Shown piece after piece: positions 54,671-63,303 of a DNA stretch of 64,000 bases. Where the stretch lies: positions 1,054,001-1,118,000 of the forward strand of contig CANMBU010000001.1 in NCBI GenBank assembly GCA_947496175.1, written 5' to 3'. Origin of the DNA: an uncultured Roseovarius sp. (GTDB lineage: Bacteria > Pseudomonadota > Alphaproteobacteria > Rhodobacterales > Rhodobacteraceae). The notes beneath the pieces are model-generated. The model had not been told where the DNA came from and searched no databases. It saw nothing but the letters and a program-made list of their open reading frames with translations. The position numbers were made by a program, and so were the translations under genes. How positions within the stretch are numbered: position 1 is the stretch's first letter; each line of letters opens with the position of its first letter.

Positions 54671-56125
54671 ATGAGCATTTCATCTGCCCTGTCCAACGCA
54701 TTGTCAGGCCTCGCCGCAAGCTCGCGATCTGCCGGGGTTGTGTCAAACAACTTGGCCAACGTCCTCACGGAAGGCTACGCTCCACGGGGTATTGAGCTTA
54801 CAACACGCAGCGATGGACATGGCGGCGGCGTTTCAATCGGGTCCGTCACTCGTAATGTCGATTCCGTTCTTCTGGGCGAAAGGCGTCTTGCTGATAGCGC
54901 GATGGCATACAACACGCCGCTTGCTGATTTTGCGACAGGTCTGGAAGCAGAAATTGGAATACCTGGTAAAACCGGATCATTGAGTGACCGGTTCGCCAGA
55001 TTAGAGGCTGCTTTTATTGCCGCAAGCGCTACGCCTGAGGACGATATTCGTCTATCGGAAGTGGCCCTGCGCGCCGATCAACTTGGCGAAAAACTGAACG
55101 TGATATCGGACCACATTCAAACAGAACGCGTTCGTGCTGACGAGAAGATCGCTCAGGCAGTTGGTGCCATCAACACTAAGCTAGAACAGATTCACCGCTT
55201 GAATGCGCAAATTGCGAACGCCAATAATGCGGGGCATCCAAACGCATCCCTTCAAGATGAGCGGCAAAGTGCAATCGACGCCTTAGCGGAATATGTGCCG
55301 GTCCGCTTGACCCCAAGAACTAATGGGACTGTGGCTATCTATACACCAGGTGGTGCTGTGTTGGTTGATGGAAAACCAGCAAGTTTTTCTTTTGCTTCTT
55401 CAAACCTGATCGAGCCGCATATGACTGTCGAGAACGGCTTGATATCCGGGTTGGAGATAAATGATGTTCCGATCGCAGCCTCGGGCGCCCGAAGCCCAAT
55501 CTCAGGTGGTCGACTCGCTGCTCTTTTTGAAGTCCGTGATTCTCTGACGGTCACAGCACAGTCTGAAATCGATGCAATTGCTCGTAATCTTGTCGAGCGC
55601 TTTCAAAACCCCGGTTTGGACCCGACGACTGCGGCCACAGACCCGGGTTTGTTTACAGATGGCGGCACCTTTTTTACGGCATCCAATGAATTGGGATTGG
55701 CAGGTCGAATTTCCGTCAATCACATCGTGGTTCCGGACAAAGGCGGAGACCCGAGACATCTCCGTGACGGGCTGGGTGCTCTGGCTGCGGGACCAACGGG
55801 AAATGGAGTGCTGCTGAACGCGTTTAAAGATGCACTGAATGGAGTCAACGCAATGGCATCTGGTGGGCTAGGCGCAACACAGCGTTCATTTGACGGACAT
55901 ATTGCGTCTCTGGTGTCAAAGGTTTCGCATCAGCGTTTAACTATTGAAGAAAATCTAAGTTTTGCCACAGCTCAACAAACCAGCCTGGTCGAATTGGAAC
56001 TTCAGAATGGGGTAGACTCTGATGCCGAGTTGCAACGCCTTCTTCTCGTTGAACAGGCCTATGGCGCGAATGCGCGCATGATCCAGACCGTCGAAGACCT
56101 TCTTGATACATTGCTGAGGATTTAG
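54671..56125 (+). CDS. flgK: Flagellar hook-associated protein FlgK (HAP1)
   Basis: 484 residues. The N-terminal axial motif is SISSALSNALSGLAASSRSAGVVS and NNLANVLTEGY, and the C-terminal one is NGVDSDAELQRLLLVEQAYGANARMIQTV. It has the D1 helices plus a central domain (LVDGKPASFSFAS). FlgK forms the first junction ring between hook and filament. It follows flgE after 39 bp. Confidence 0.92.
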   Translation: MSISSALSNALSGLAASSRSAGVVSNNLANVLTEGYAPRGIELTTRSDGHGGGVSIGSVTRNVDSVLLGERRLADSAMAYNTPLADFATGLEAEIGIPGKTGSLSDRFARLEAAFIAASATPEDDIRLSEVALRADQLGEKLNVISDHIQTERVRADEKIAQAVGAINTKLEQIHRLNAQIANANNAGHPNASLQDERQSAIDALAEYVPVRLTPRTNGTVAIYTPGGAVLVDGKPASFSFASSNLIEPHMTVENGLISGLEINDVPIAASGARSPISGGRLAALFEVRDSLTVTAQSEIDAIARNLVERFQNPGLDPTTAATDPGLFTDGGTFFTASNELGLAGRISVNHIVVPDKGGDPRHLRDGLGALAAGPTGNGVLLNAFKDALNGVNAMASGGLGATQRSFDGHIASLVSKVSHQRLTIEENLSFATAQQTSLVELELQNGVDSDAELQRLLLVEQAYGANARMIQTVEDLLDTLLRI

Positions 56126-56127
56126 TC

Positions 56128-57138
56128 GTGGTTGATTTCACATTAGGTGATCTGAGCAGAAACTTTGTGCTGCGTCGCCAAAACACGTTTCTGAAGCAAA
56201 ACTTGGAGCGCTTGACCCAGGAGCTCTCAAGCGGCCGTACGACGGACGTGGCGGCTCATCTTTCCGGACGTTTGGCACCGCTTTCGGATCTCGAACACGA
56301 GAGTAAAATCCTCAAAAGTCAGTCGGTCGTCGTTGCTGAATTGCAGTCACAGGCCAGCGTGATTCAGACCGCGCTAAAGAACATACAAGACCAAACAAGC
56401 AATCTTGCCGATGATCTCGCTGTCGCGTCAGTTTCAATTTCGGCCGCTAATGTGGATGCATTGTCCAGTGAAGCGAAAGCCACGCTCGAAAGTGTGATTT
56501 CATCATTGAACACACGTTATTCTGGCCGCTCCTTGTTTTCAGGAACAACGGTCGACATCTCGCCAATAGAAAACATAGATGGGATACTCAGTGGTCTTGC
56601 GGCAGCAATTGCAGGAGAAACTACAGCTGCTGATGTTCTGGCGGCAGCAGACAATTATTTTGATGCATCCGGTGGTGGATTTGAGGCGGATATCTACTTG
56701 GGTGCGACGGAAAACCTGTCGCCTGTGTCATTGGGTTCGGGAGATTCTGTTGTGCTTGACGTGCGCGCCGATGATCCTGTTTTCAGAACCACGCTCAAGG
56801 CTGTCGCTCTGTCCGCAATGCTGGGCGATTTGTCAGGGTCTTTGGATATCGCGGAACAAAGGCGTTTGGCGGAAAATTTAGCGGAGCTTACGCTGTCGAA
56901 CCAAAGTCAGATTACTGGTTTGCGGGCTGAACTAGGATATGCTGAACAACGTATTGATGCTGCGGCTACGCGTACCGCAACGGAAATACAAGCAGTGGAC
57001 CTGGGGCGCGATGCGCTTTTGGGCGTCGACACGTTTCAAACAGCGACGGATCTTGAAGCCACGCAAAACCAGCTTGAGACGCTTTACACAATCACTTCAC
57101 GGTCTTTCCGCCTTAGCCTTGTGAATTTCCTTTCATGA
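56128..57138 (+). CDS. flgL: Flagellar hook-associated protein FlgL (HAP3)
   Basis: 336 residues from a GTG two bases after the flgK stop. Flagellin-like N-terminal coiled coil (LKQNLERLTQELSSGRTTDV) and C-terminal coiled coil (RTATEIQAVDLGRDALLGVD). It matches the FlgL/HAP3 layout: junction protein between FlgK and the filament. The stop overlaps the flgI ATG by 4 bp. Confidence 0.85.
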   Translation: MVDFTLGDLSRNFVLRRQNTFLKQNLERLTQELSSGRTTDVAAHLSGRLAPLSDLEHESKILKSQSVVVAELQSQASVIQTALKNIQDQTSNLADDLAVASVSISAANVDALSSEAKATLESVISSLNTRYSGRSLFSGTTVDISPIENIDGILSGLAAAIAGETTAADVLAAADNYFDASGGGFEADIYLGATENLSPVSLGSGDSVVLDVRADDPVFRTTLKAVALSAMLGDLSGSLDIAEQRRLAENLAELTLSNQSQITGLRAELGYAEQRIDAAATRTATEIQAVDLGRDALLGVDTFQTATDLEATQNQLETLYTITSRSFRLSLVNFLS

Positions 57139-58256
57139 AAACGCTTTTTAAATTCTTGACACTGGTCTCTCTGCTTTGGTGCACGTTTGTATTGAATGCA
57201 GATGTTGCGGCCAGTCCAATCAGGCTCAAAGATCTTGTCGAGTTTGATGGTGTGCGTGGGAACGATCTAATCGGATATGGGCTTGTTGTTGGACTAAACG
57301 GCTCTGGTGACGGCATCAGAAACGCGCCTTTCACCGAAGAGATCATGTCAAACATTCTTGAACGGCTGGGCGTCAACATCACGGGCGAGCAGTTCCGCCC
57401 AAAAAACGTGGCGGCAGTGTTTGTCACCGCCAGCATTCCGCCATTTTCACGGTCTGGCTCCCAGATCGATGTGACAGTATCGGCCATTGGCGATGCCAAG
57501 AGCCTTTTGGGAGGAACGCTGGTCATGACACCGCTAAATGCGGCTGATGGTCAAATCTATGCGGTTGCCCAAGGTACGGTGATTGCCGGAGGCAGCGCCG
57601 CAGAAGGTGAAGCTGGCGCTGTGGTGCAAGGCGTTCCAACCGCGGGTGTTATTCCATCGGGCGCGCGCATTGAACGGGAAATCGATTTCGAACTCTCGGC
57701 GCTGAACACCATGAGGCTTGCTCTGCGCGAGCCTGACTTCACAACAGCGAGCCGCATTGAAGCGAGCATCAATTCCGAATTTGGGCGGCCTGTTGCTTTG
57801 ATGCTTGATCCAGGCACTGTCAGAATTGATGTGGATGCGACCAACGCGCGATCAACCGCGCATGCGCTAAGCAGGATCGAAAACCTTCTTGTTGAGCCAG
57901 AGCGTCGCGCCCGCGTTGTTGTCGACCAAAGGTCGGGAACCATAGTGATGGGAGAAGATGTTAGAATTTCCCGGGTCGCAGTGTCTCAGGGAAATCTGAC
58001 ACTTCGCGTTGAGGAATCTCCTTTGGTGGTTCAACCAAACCCTTTTTCTCAAGGTGAAACCGTAGTTGTTCCCCGCACAACTGCGGAGATTGAAGAAGAA
58101 CCCGGAATTGGTCTTGCAGAGGTGCGTCCAGGCACATCCCTCTCGGAAGTGATCGCCGGATTAAACGCGCTGGGTGTTTCGCCCAGAGATATGATCGACA
58201 TCCTGAAAAGTATCAAAGCTGCTGGGGCTTTGCATGCTGAGTTCGTTGTGCGCTGA
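57135..58256 (+). CDS. flgI: Flagellar P-ring protein FlgI
   Basis: 373 residues. Signal peptide MKTLFKFLTLVSLLWCTFVL, ending near ADVAAS, then the FlgI core: IRLKDLVEFDGVRGNDLIGY, GLVVGLNGSGDG, KNVAAVFVTASIPPFSRSGS and the C-terminal LNALGVSPRDMIDILKSIKA. It forms the periplasmic P ring, which is absent without FlgA chaperoning; flgA and flgH were not seen here. It is the last gene of the rightward flgE run. Confidence 0.95.
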   Translation: MKTLFKFLTLVSLLWCTFVLNADVAASPIRLKDLVEFDGVRGNDLIGYGLVVGLNGSGDGIRNAPFTEEIMSNILERLGVNITGEQFRPKNVAAVFVTASIPPFSRSGSQIDVTVSAIGDAKSLLGGTLVMTPLNAADGQIYAVAQGTVIAGGSAAEGEAGAVVQGVPTAGVIPSGARIEREIDFELSALNTMRLALREPDFTTASRIEASINSEFGRPVALMLDPGTVRIDVDATNARSTAHALSRIENLLVEPERRARVVVDQRSGTIVMGEDVRISRVAVSQGNLTLRVEESPLVVQPNPFSQGETVVVPRTTAEIEEEPGIGLAEVRPGTSLSEVIAGLNALGVSPRDMIDILKSIKAAGALHAEFVVR

Positions 58257-58358
58257 CATGTAAAGGCAAACTGACCTCACCATGTGCAAAATCAGGTGTC
58301 CTTGTTATTCTGATGCACCAGCGGAGTGAGCTAGTTGGAATGCAATCAGATTTGTCCG

Positions 58359-59099
58359 CTAAAAGTATCCGCGTACAAGGCCATCTGCGACCAAAGCCCA
58401 TCCATCTGCAATCACAAAGAACGCCAGCTTGAATGGAAGTGAGACGATAGCAGGCGGGACCATCATCATGCCCATGGACATCAGAACGGCTGCAACGACA
58501 AGGTCAATGATCAGGAATGGGAGAAATAGCAGGAAACCGACCTGAAAGGCACGGGAGATTTCCGAGAGCATAAAGCTTGGGATTAGTAAGGACAAAGGTG
58601 CGGAAGAGGTATCCGGCACATCCTGGAACTCCGGTCTCAATGAGGCCATGGCTAAGTACGTATCCAGATCAATCCGTGACGACATAAATGCACGAAACGG
58701 ATCAAGTGCCAGCCGAACACCTTCTTCGGTTGATATGTTTTCCTGTAAAAGAGGTTCAATGCCCACAGACCAAGCTTCGTTGAAAACGGGTTCCATTACA
58801 AAATATGTGAGAAACAAGGCGAGACTGATCAGGAGCATGTTTGGCGGAGATTGTTGAAGTCCAATCCCCTGTCTTAAAATTGCAAGCACAGTCACCATGA
58901 ACGGGAAACATGTGATCATAATCGCCAAACCAGGGGCAAGGCTTAGAACTGTGACAAGAACAAGGATCTGTATCGCTCTCGCAGAGATCGATTCACCGTC
59001 GCCGAGGGAAACTGACAACTCCTGTCCAAATGCAGGCGTCACGTAGGATGCGACGAGAAAGACGAGCGCCAGAAGACCAGCGCGGTGAGAGAATGTCAT
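58359..59099 (-). CDS. fliP: Flagellar export apparatus protein FliP
   Basis: 246 residues. The signal peptide ends near PAFGQE. The first TM region, TVLSLAPGLAIMITCFPFMV, and the C-terminal PFLIIDLVVAAVLMSMGMMM, VPPAIVSLPFKLAFFVIADG, are FliP signatures. FliP is one of the core export-gate proteins (FliP/Q/R). The start overlaps the fliN stop by 4 bp. It is convergent with flgI, separated by a 102-bp gap. Confidence 0.96.
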   Translation of the reverse strand: MTFSHRAGLLALVFLVASYVTPAFGQELSVSLGDGESISARAIQILVLVTVLSLAPGLAIMITCFPFMVTVLAILRQGIGLQQSPPNMLLISLALFLTYFVMEPVFNEAWSVGIEPLLQENISTEEGVRLALDPFRAFMSSRIDLDTYLAMASLRPEFQDVPDTSSAPLSLLIPSFMLSEISRAFQVGFLLFLPFLIIDLVVAAVLMSMGMMMVPPAIVSLPFKLAFFVIADGWALVADGLVRGYF

Positions 59100-59395
59100 C
59101 CCAAACCGTCTTGAAGATCTGCGACCTCTGTAAGGCGGACAGATAGCCGACCCAGGTTTTCGCCTTGCATTTCTTCCAATTCGCCACGGGCAATCAGACG
59201 TTCTCCGACATACAGTTCGACGGCATCGTCGACCCGCTTGTCCAAAGGCAATACCGCGTTTTTTCCCATTTTGAGTAAGTCACGGATCAGTGGTCGGGCC
59301 TTACCAACAGAAATTGTGATTTCGATCGGTACGGAGGAAAATGGATTTCGCGTTTCTGTCTCATTGCGTTCGGGAGCATCTAGGTCATCCGCCAT
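59096..59395 (-). CDS. fliN: Flagellar switch protein FliN
   Basis: 99 residues. SpoA domain with VPIEITISVGKARPLIRDLL, the VLPLDKRVDDAVELYVG motif and RLIARGEL. It is part of the C-ring below FliG and FliM. It abuts the fliH-like gene and overlaps fliP. Confidence 0.93.
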   Translation of the reverse strand: MADDLDAPERNETETRNPFSSVPIEITISVGKARPLIRDLLKMGKNAVLPLDKRVDDAVELYVGERLIARGELEEMQGENLGRLSVRLTEVADLQDGLG

Positions 59396-60000
59396 CAGGC
59401 CACATCCTTTGTCTCAATGTCTGGGGTGTTGGCTTTGAAGAATGTGTCGATAACCTCTGTGATCCCATCAATCACGGAAGTGAAGTCAATCGCTTGTTCC
59501 TCTAGACCACCAAATTTGACATGCACCTGCCCGATTTTGAGTTGGGGGTCCTCGGCGATGGAAATGGGCATGCCTTCGCATTCATACAAAGTGTTTTGCA
59601 GCTCATTCACATGCTCGGTGGCACAGTGAATTTGAATCGGTTGATGTCCATGTGCGTCAAGCATTTCATGCACGACTTCATTGATCTTTGGGCCAAGCGT
59701 ATTCTGCGCAATTTTGGGAAGAAATGTGCTAACGATTTGATCTAGAAGCGGCTTCACTTGAAACATAAGATCGCACTGACTTTCCTTGAGACTGCACGAG
59801 ATTTCCCGAAAAGCGTCAATTAGGTCAGCTGAATGAGACCCACGTGCCTCGTTGCTGGCGGCATTGGAGTCTTCCCAACCCGCCTGGTAACCTTTCTCGA
59901 ACGCAGCGAGTTTTTCTTCTTCCAGTGAGACATCGGATATCTCCAGCATGCGCCCATGCGCAATAGTGCCGAAGTCTTCAAGCAAGCCTGACAGGGACAT
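59395..60000 (-). CDS. fliH: FliH-like export regulator
   Basis: 201 residues from the ATG at 60000, which overlaps the fliF stop; the frame is open to 60030. An N-terminal helical stretch EEKLAAFEKGYQAGWEDSNAA resembles the FliH helices, and the C-terminal EDPQLKIGQVHVKFGG is typical of FliH/HrpE. Sequence similarity to the family is low, so the call rests on position between fliF and fliN and on the C-terminal motif. FliH regulates the FliI ATPase; fliI was not seen here. Confidence 0.68.
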   Translation of the reverse strand: MSLSGLLEDFGTIAHGRMLEISDVSLEEEKLAAFEKGYQAGWEDSNAASNEARGSHSADLIDAFREISCSLKESQCDLMFQVKPLLDQIVSTFLPKIAQNTLGPKINEVVHEMLDAHGHQPIQIHCATEHVNELQNTLYECEGMPISIAEDPQLKIGQVHVKFGGLEEQAIDFTSVIDGITEVIDTFFKANTPDIETKDVA

Positions 60001-61631
60001 CACGCGCGTTCCTCCTCGCCTTCCAGCCAACTCCGAAGGATTTCTACAGTCTCGTCTTGCCGTTCACCGATCATCAAACGCAATCGATCAACTGGGTCTT
60101 CGGGACTACCTTGCAGAGAGGGTAAACTGTCTCCTCCCAATGGGCCGCCAGTGTCATCCGCAGAAGAGATAAGCGTCATAGACTCTGCGGATACATCTCC
60201 AGTATCAATCTCGCCAACCAGCGAAGGCGTGCCTTCCAGTCCAGGTTCAGACATGCTGCGCGCCGTTGCTTCTAACAATGGGGCCTCAGTTGACACTGGG
60301 CGCGACAGCAGCGGCCTTACGACAAACAATCCAAGGACAAGGGCAACAAGCCCAAGAATTGCGGATTTGATCAGCGCCATCCAATCCATTGTAAAACTGG
60401 ACAAAAAGGAACTTTGCGCATCGGTACCCTGCTCGGCAATCAATTCAAATTGCATCGTCTTGAGAGTGATGACATCCCCACGTGCTTCATCAAAGCCTAC
60501 CGCAGATGCAACAAGCTCTTTGAGCGCAGCAAGTTCTTCTTCGGACCGATCTTCGAATTGCTCTACACCCTGAGGATCAGTTTTGGATATGCCGTTTAAC
60601 AAAACTGCTACTGTCAAGCGTTTGACCGAGCCGGGAACGAGCGTCACTTGGCGCTCTGTTTGCGAGACTTCGTAATTGACCCTCTCGCGTGTTTCGCTGG
60701 TTTCGCTTGATGAGGAGTCCGCACCGCCCGCATCGCCATCTGGCAGGTTTGAAGCAACCGTGACTTCCGAACCACCCTGATCAGAAGCCGCATTGGATAC
60801 TTCTTCGGTATCGGTGCTGATTGCGACCCGGCTTTCGGGGTCTATGACAGTCTCTGTAAAAGACTCGCTCTTTGTGACGTTCTCAACGCTGACTTCTACG
60901 ACGGCATTTCCCGGGCCAACTCGAGCTTCCAACATACGTTGGACGCGGGCTTTGAGAAGCTCGGCTTTTTCATCCGTTGAATTAGGCTGTGCGTCATCGA
61001 CGTGAGCAATCAGGCCTCCATCACTGTCAATAACAGAAACATCGTCTGGCATGAGTCCGGGAACGGCCGACGCGATGAGAAACTTTAGCGCTCGGGCGTG
61101 CTGACCAGACAAACCGGTACCCGTGGTTTTAATTGATAAGGATGCTGATGGTTTCACATCACGTTGAAACGGGTTCGAGCCTTTGTTTGCAATGTGAACA
61201 CGTGCGGAAGAAATGGAGGGGTGTGTTAGTATAGTTCTGGCCAGTTCACCCTCTTTGGCGCGCCAATAAGCGGCATCAAACATTTGAGATGTTGTCCCAA
61301 ATCCTGAGAGCCCATCTAAAAGCTCGTAACCGGATGTGGAGTTTGCAGGCAACCCTTCGCTGGCCAATGTCATGCGCAACTCATCCCGGCGCGATGCGTC
61401 CACATAAATGGCGCCGCCTTTCACGTCATAAGTAACGCCTCGCTGTTCGAGCGATTGGATGACTTCTCCCGCGGCGCCGCTGTCCAGACCCGCATAAAGG
61501 AGAGTTAGGCTTGGCGTAGAGGCCACTTTGGTCATTGCAAGGATCGCAGCAAACACTCCGACAGTTGCCAGGGAGACAATCACGCGACGTCGTGCATCCA
61601 AGCTCATCCAGACATTCAGCAATTGTTGCAA
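60000..61631 (-). CDS. fliF: Flagellar MS-ring protein FliF
   Basis: 543 residues. N-terminal TM (VIVSLATVGVFAAILAMT) and the ring-building YscJ/FliF domain with SLTLLYAGLDSGAAGEVIQ, ALRMTLASEGLPANSTSGYE-like and FDAAYWRAKEGELARTI. The C-terminal TM is LIKSAILGLVALVLGLFVV, and the cytoplasmic tail ends RILRSWLEGEEERA, binding FliG. It is the first gene of leftward fliF-fliH-fliN-fliP, divergent from fliL. Confidence 0.95.
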   Translation of the reverse strand: MQQLLNVWMSLDARRRVIVSLATVGVFAAILAMTKVASTPSLTLLYAGLDSGAAGEVIQSLEQRGVTYDVKGGAIYVDASRRDELRMTLASEGLPANSTSGYELLDGLSGFGTTSQMFDAAYWRAKEGELARTILTHPSISSARVHIANKGSNPFQRDVKPSASLSIKTTGTGLSGQHARALKFLIASAVPGLMPDDVSVIDSDGGLIAHVDDAQPNSTDEKAELLKARVQRMLEARVGPGNAVVEVSVENVTKSESFTETVIDPESRVAISTDTEEVSNAASDQGGSEVTVASNLPDGDAGGADSSSSETSETRERVNYEVSQTERQVTLVPGSVKRLTVAVLLNGISKTDPQGVEQFEDRSEEELAALKELVASAVGFDEARGDVITLKTMQFELIAEQGTDAQSSFLSSFTMDWMALIKSAILGLVALVLGLFVVRPLLSRPVSTEAPLLEATARSMSEPGLEGTPSLVGEIDTGDVSAESMTLISSADDTGGPLGGDSLPSLQGSPEDPVDRLRLMIGERQDETVEILRSWLEGEEERA

Positions 61632-61693
61632 TTTCTTGCCTCCTGATCATTGGCGTCCTGCCAAGGCTTGAGCGCATGTTTCGCTGATCAGGC

Positions 61694-61708
61694 TTAACAA
61701 TCGGTTAG
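61694..61708. promoter_or_regulatory. CtrA-like box between fliF and fliL
   Basis: TTAA, seven bases, TTAG; one mismatch to TTAA-N7-TTAA. It sits in the divergent gap between fliF (63 bp away) and fliL (47 bp away). The box upstream of flgE has the same single mismatch. Confidence 0.45.
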
Positions 61709-61754
61709 TTTATACGTGCTTATCTGCGGCGCATGTAAAAATCAGGACCTAGCC

Positions 61755-62246
61755 ATGGCCGAACCAGAAGCTGAAACGCCAGAAGCGCAGACAAAGAAAT
61801 CCAAACTCCCGCTTTTATTGGGCATTGCATTGCTCATCGTTGGAGGAGGCGCTGGATTCTATGCGGTGAACTCAGGTCTGCTAATGGGCGATGAGTCCAA
61901 GACAGAGTCGCATACGGAAGATGAGCACCCTGCCGTCAAAGACATGCCGGATATGTCATTTGTCGCGCTTGACCCGCTTGTTGTGTCCTTTGGTGGTGGA
62001 GATGGTCCAAACCTGAGATTTCGAGCGCAACTGGAAGTTCATGCGCCGTATCATGATGAAGTGGCCAAAGTCACACCTCGCGTCATGGATGTTCTGAATT
62101 CTTATTTGCGCGCCGTTGATCTGGAAGATCTTCGCAGAAATTCCGCACTCGTCACGCTTCGAGCGCAAATGTTGCGCCGTATTCAGGTTGTGACGGGCGG
62201 CAACCGGGTGAACGATCTCTTGATTATGGAATTTGTACTGAACTGA
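61755..62246 (+). CDS. fliL: Flagellar basal-body protein FliL
   Basis: 163 residues from the ATG at 61755; the frame opens at 61716 but without a good site. An N-terminal acidic tail leads to one TM (LPLLLGIALLIVGGGAGFYAV) and the periplasmic FliL domain with FVALDPLVVSFGG, LRFRAQLEVH and VTGGNRVNDLLIMEFVLN. FliL forms a ring around the stator and enhances torque. It is the first gene of the rightward run that ends in motA. Confidence 0.93.
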   Translation: MAEPEAETPEAQTKKSKLPLLLGIALLIVGGGAGFYAVNSGLLMGDESKTESHTEDEHPAVKDMPDMSFVALDPLVVSFGGGDGPNLRFRAQLEVHAPYHDEVAKVTPRVMDVLNSYLRAVDLEDLRRNSALVTLRAQMLRRIQVVTGGNRVNDLLIMEFVLN

Positions 62247-62253
62247 GGGCGAA

Positions 62254-62637
62254 ATGATCGACATGATTGCAGATGTACTTTTGGTAGCTGGGGCTATTGG
62301 CGCAGGGCTTTACTGTTTCGTTCTCGCGCGCCGTCTTAGTCGGTTTAACGATTTGGAAAAGGGTATCGGAGGCGCTGTTGCGGTGCTGTCGGCGCAAGTG
62401 GATGACTTGACCAAAACACTCCAGTCCGCGCAGCACACTGCATCTGCGTCGACCATGTCTCTGGACGGACTAACAGATCGTGCGGAAAGCGTCGCCAAAA
62501 GGTTGGAAATCCTGGTTGCCGCGATGCATGACATTCCATCGGAACCGGTCGCTCAGTCACCGTCTTCGCAACAGGATACGCAGCCCACCGCGGTCTTTCG
62601 GCGTCATGTAAACACGCCGAACGGTGATGCAGCATGA
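62254..62637 (+). CDS. Small membrane coiled-coil protein of the flagellar cluster
   Basis: 127 residues from an ATG after GAGGGCG. One TM (IADVLLVAGAIGAGLYCFVLA) followed by a heptad-rich region (LSAQVDDLTKTLQSAQHTAS) and a polar tail. It resembles the small helical proteins, such as DUF6468-like ones, found between fliL and motE in alphaproteobacterial clusters. The function is not known to me. It starts 7 bp after fliL and overlaps motE. Confidence 0.65.
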   Translation: MIDMIADVLLVAGAIGAGLYCFVLARRLSRFNDLEKGIGGAVAVLSAQVDDLTKTLQSAQHTASASTMSLDGLTDRAESVAKRLEILVAAMHDIPSEPVAQSPSSQQDTQPTAVFRRHVNTPNGDAA

Positions 62638-63230
62638 AAATACTCTCTCGAAAAAAGCAGTCTAAAAAAGCCGGAAGTCTGCAGGTGATCATTGTACTGC
62701 TTATTGGTTCGGCACTTTTGCGCCTCGGTGAAGGTACTGGGCAAGCTCTCGCACGAGGTCCCGGTGAAATCGAAACCATCGCATCGCCCCAAACCGATGA
62801 GATCCCCATTTGTCCGAAACCGGATGACCTTGAAAACATTCTCACCGTTCTCAATCAACGTGAAGACGGTTTGGTTGAAAGAGAAACTGCCCTGCGTGAC
62901 AGGATGCATGCGCTGGATATCGCAGAAGATCAGGTGAGCAAGAAGCTTGCTCAACTTGAACGTGCAGAACAAACTCTTAGAGATACAATTGCTCTTGCAG
63001 ATACAGCCGCCGAGACGGATCTGGGTCGGCTCACGCGTGTCTACGAAACCATGAAACCGAAACAGGCTGCGGCGCTGTTTGAAGAGATGGACCCGAACTT
63101 CGCAGCCGGATTCCTCGGACGCATGCGTCCGGATGCAGCGGCCGCCATTATGGCTGGACTGAGCCCGGAAGCTGCGCATCTCTTCAGTGTTGTTCTGGCT
63201 GGCCGCAATGCCAATGTGCCGCGCGAATGA
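62634..63230 (+). CDS. MotE-like chaperone (MgtE-N/FliG-type repeat)
   Basis: 198 residues. A TM near the start (LQVIIVLLIGSALLRLG), a coiled coil around residues 80-120 (LVERETALRDRMHALDIAED), and a C-terminal helical MgtE_N-type domain: AAALFEEMDPNFAAGFLGRM, RPDAAAAIMAGLSPE. MotE in Sinorhizobium is a periplasmic chaperone for the MotC motility protein. The cluster position fits that. Confidence 0.85.
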   Translation: MKILSRKKQSKKAGSLQVIIVLLIGSALLRLGEGTGQALARGPGEIETIASPQTDEIPICPKPDDLENILTVLNQREDGLVERETALRDRMHALDIAEDQVSKKLAQLERAEQTLRDTIALADTAAETDLGRLTRVYETMKPKQAAALFEEMDPNFAAGFLGRMRPDAAAAIMAGLSPEAAHLFSVVLAGRNANVPRE

Positions 63231-63303
63231 AATCAAACATCTCAGCCATTTCTTAACTTCGTCATGCCAATTTAACGTCAATCTGTTTTCTGTGGTGAAC
63301 GGT

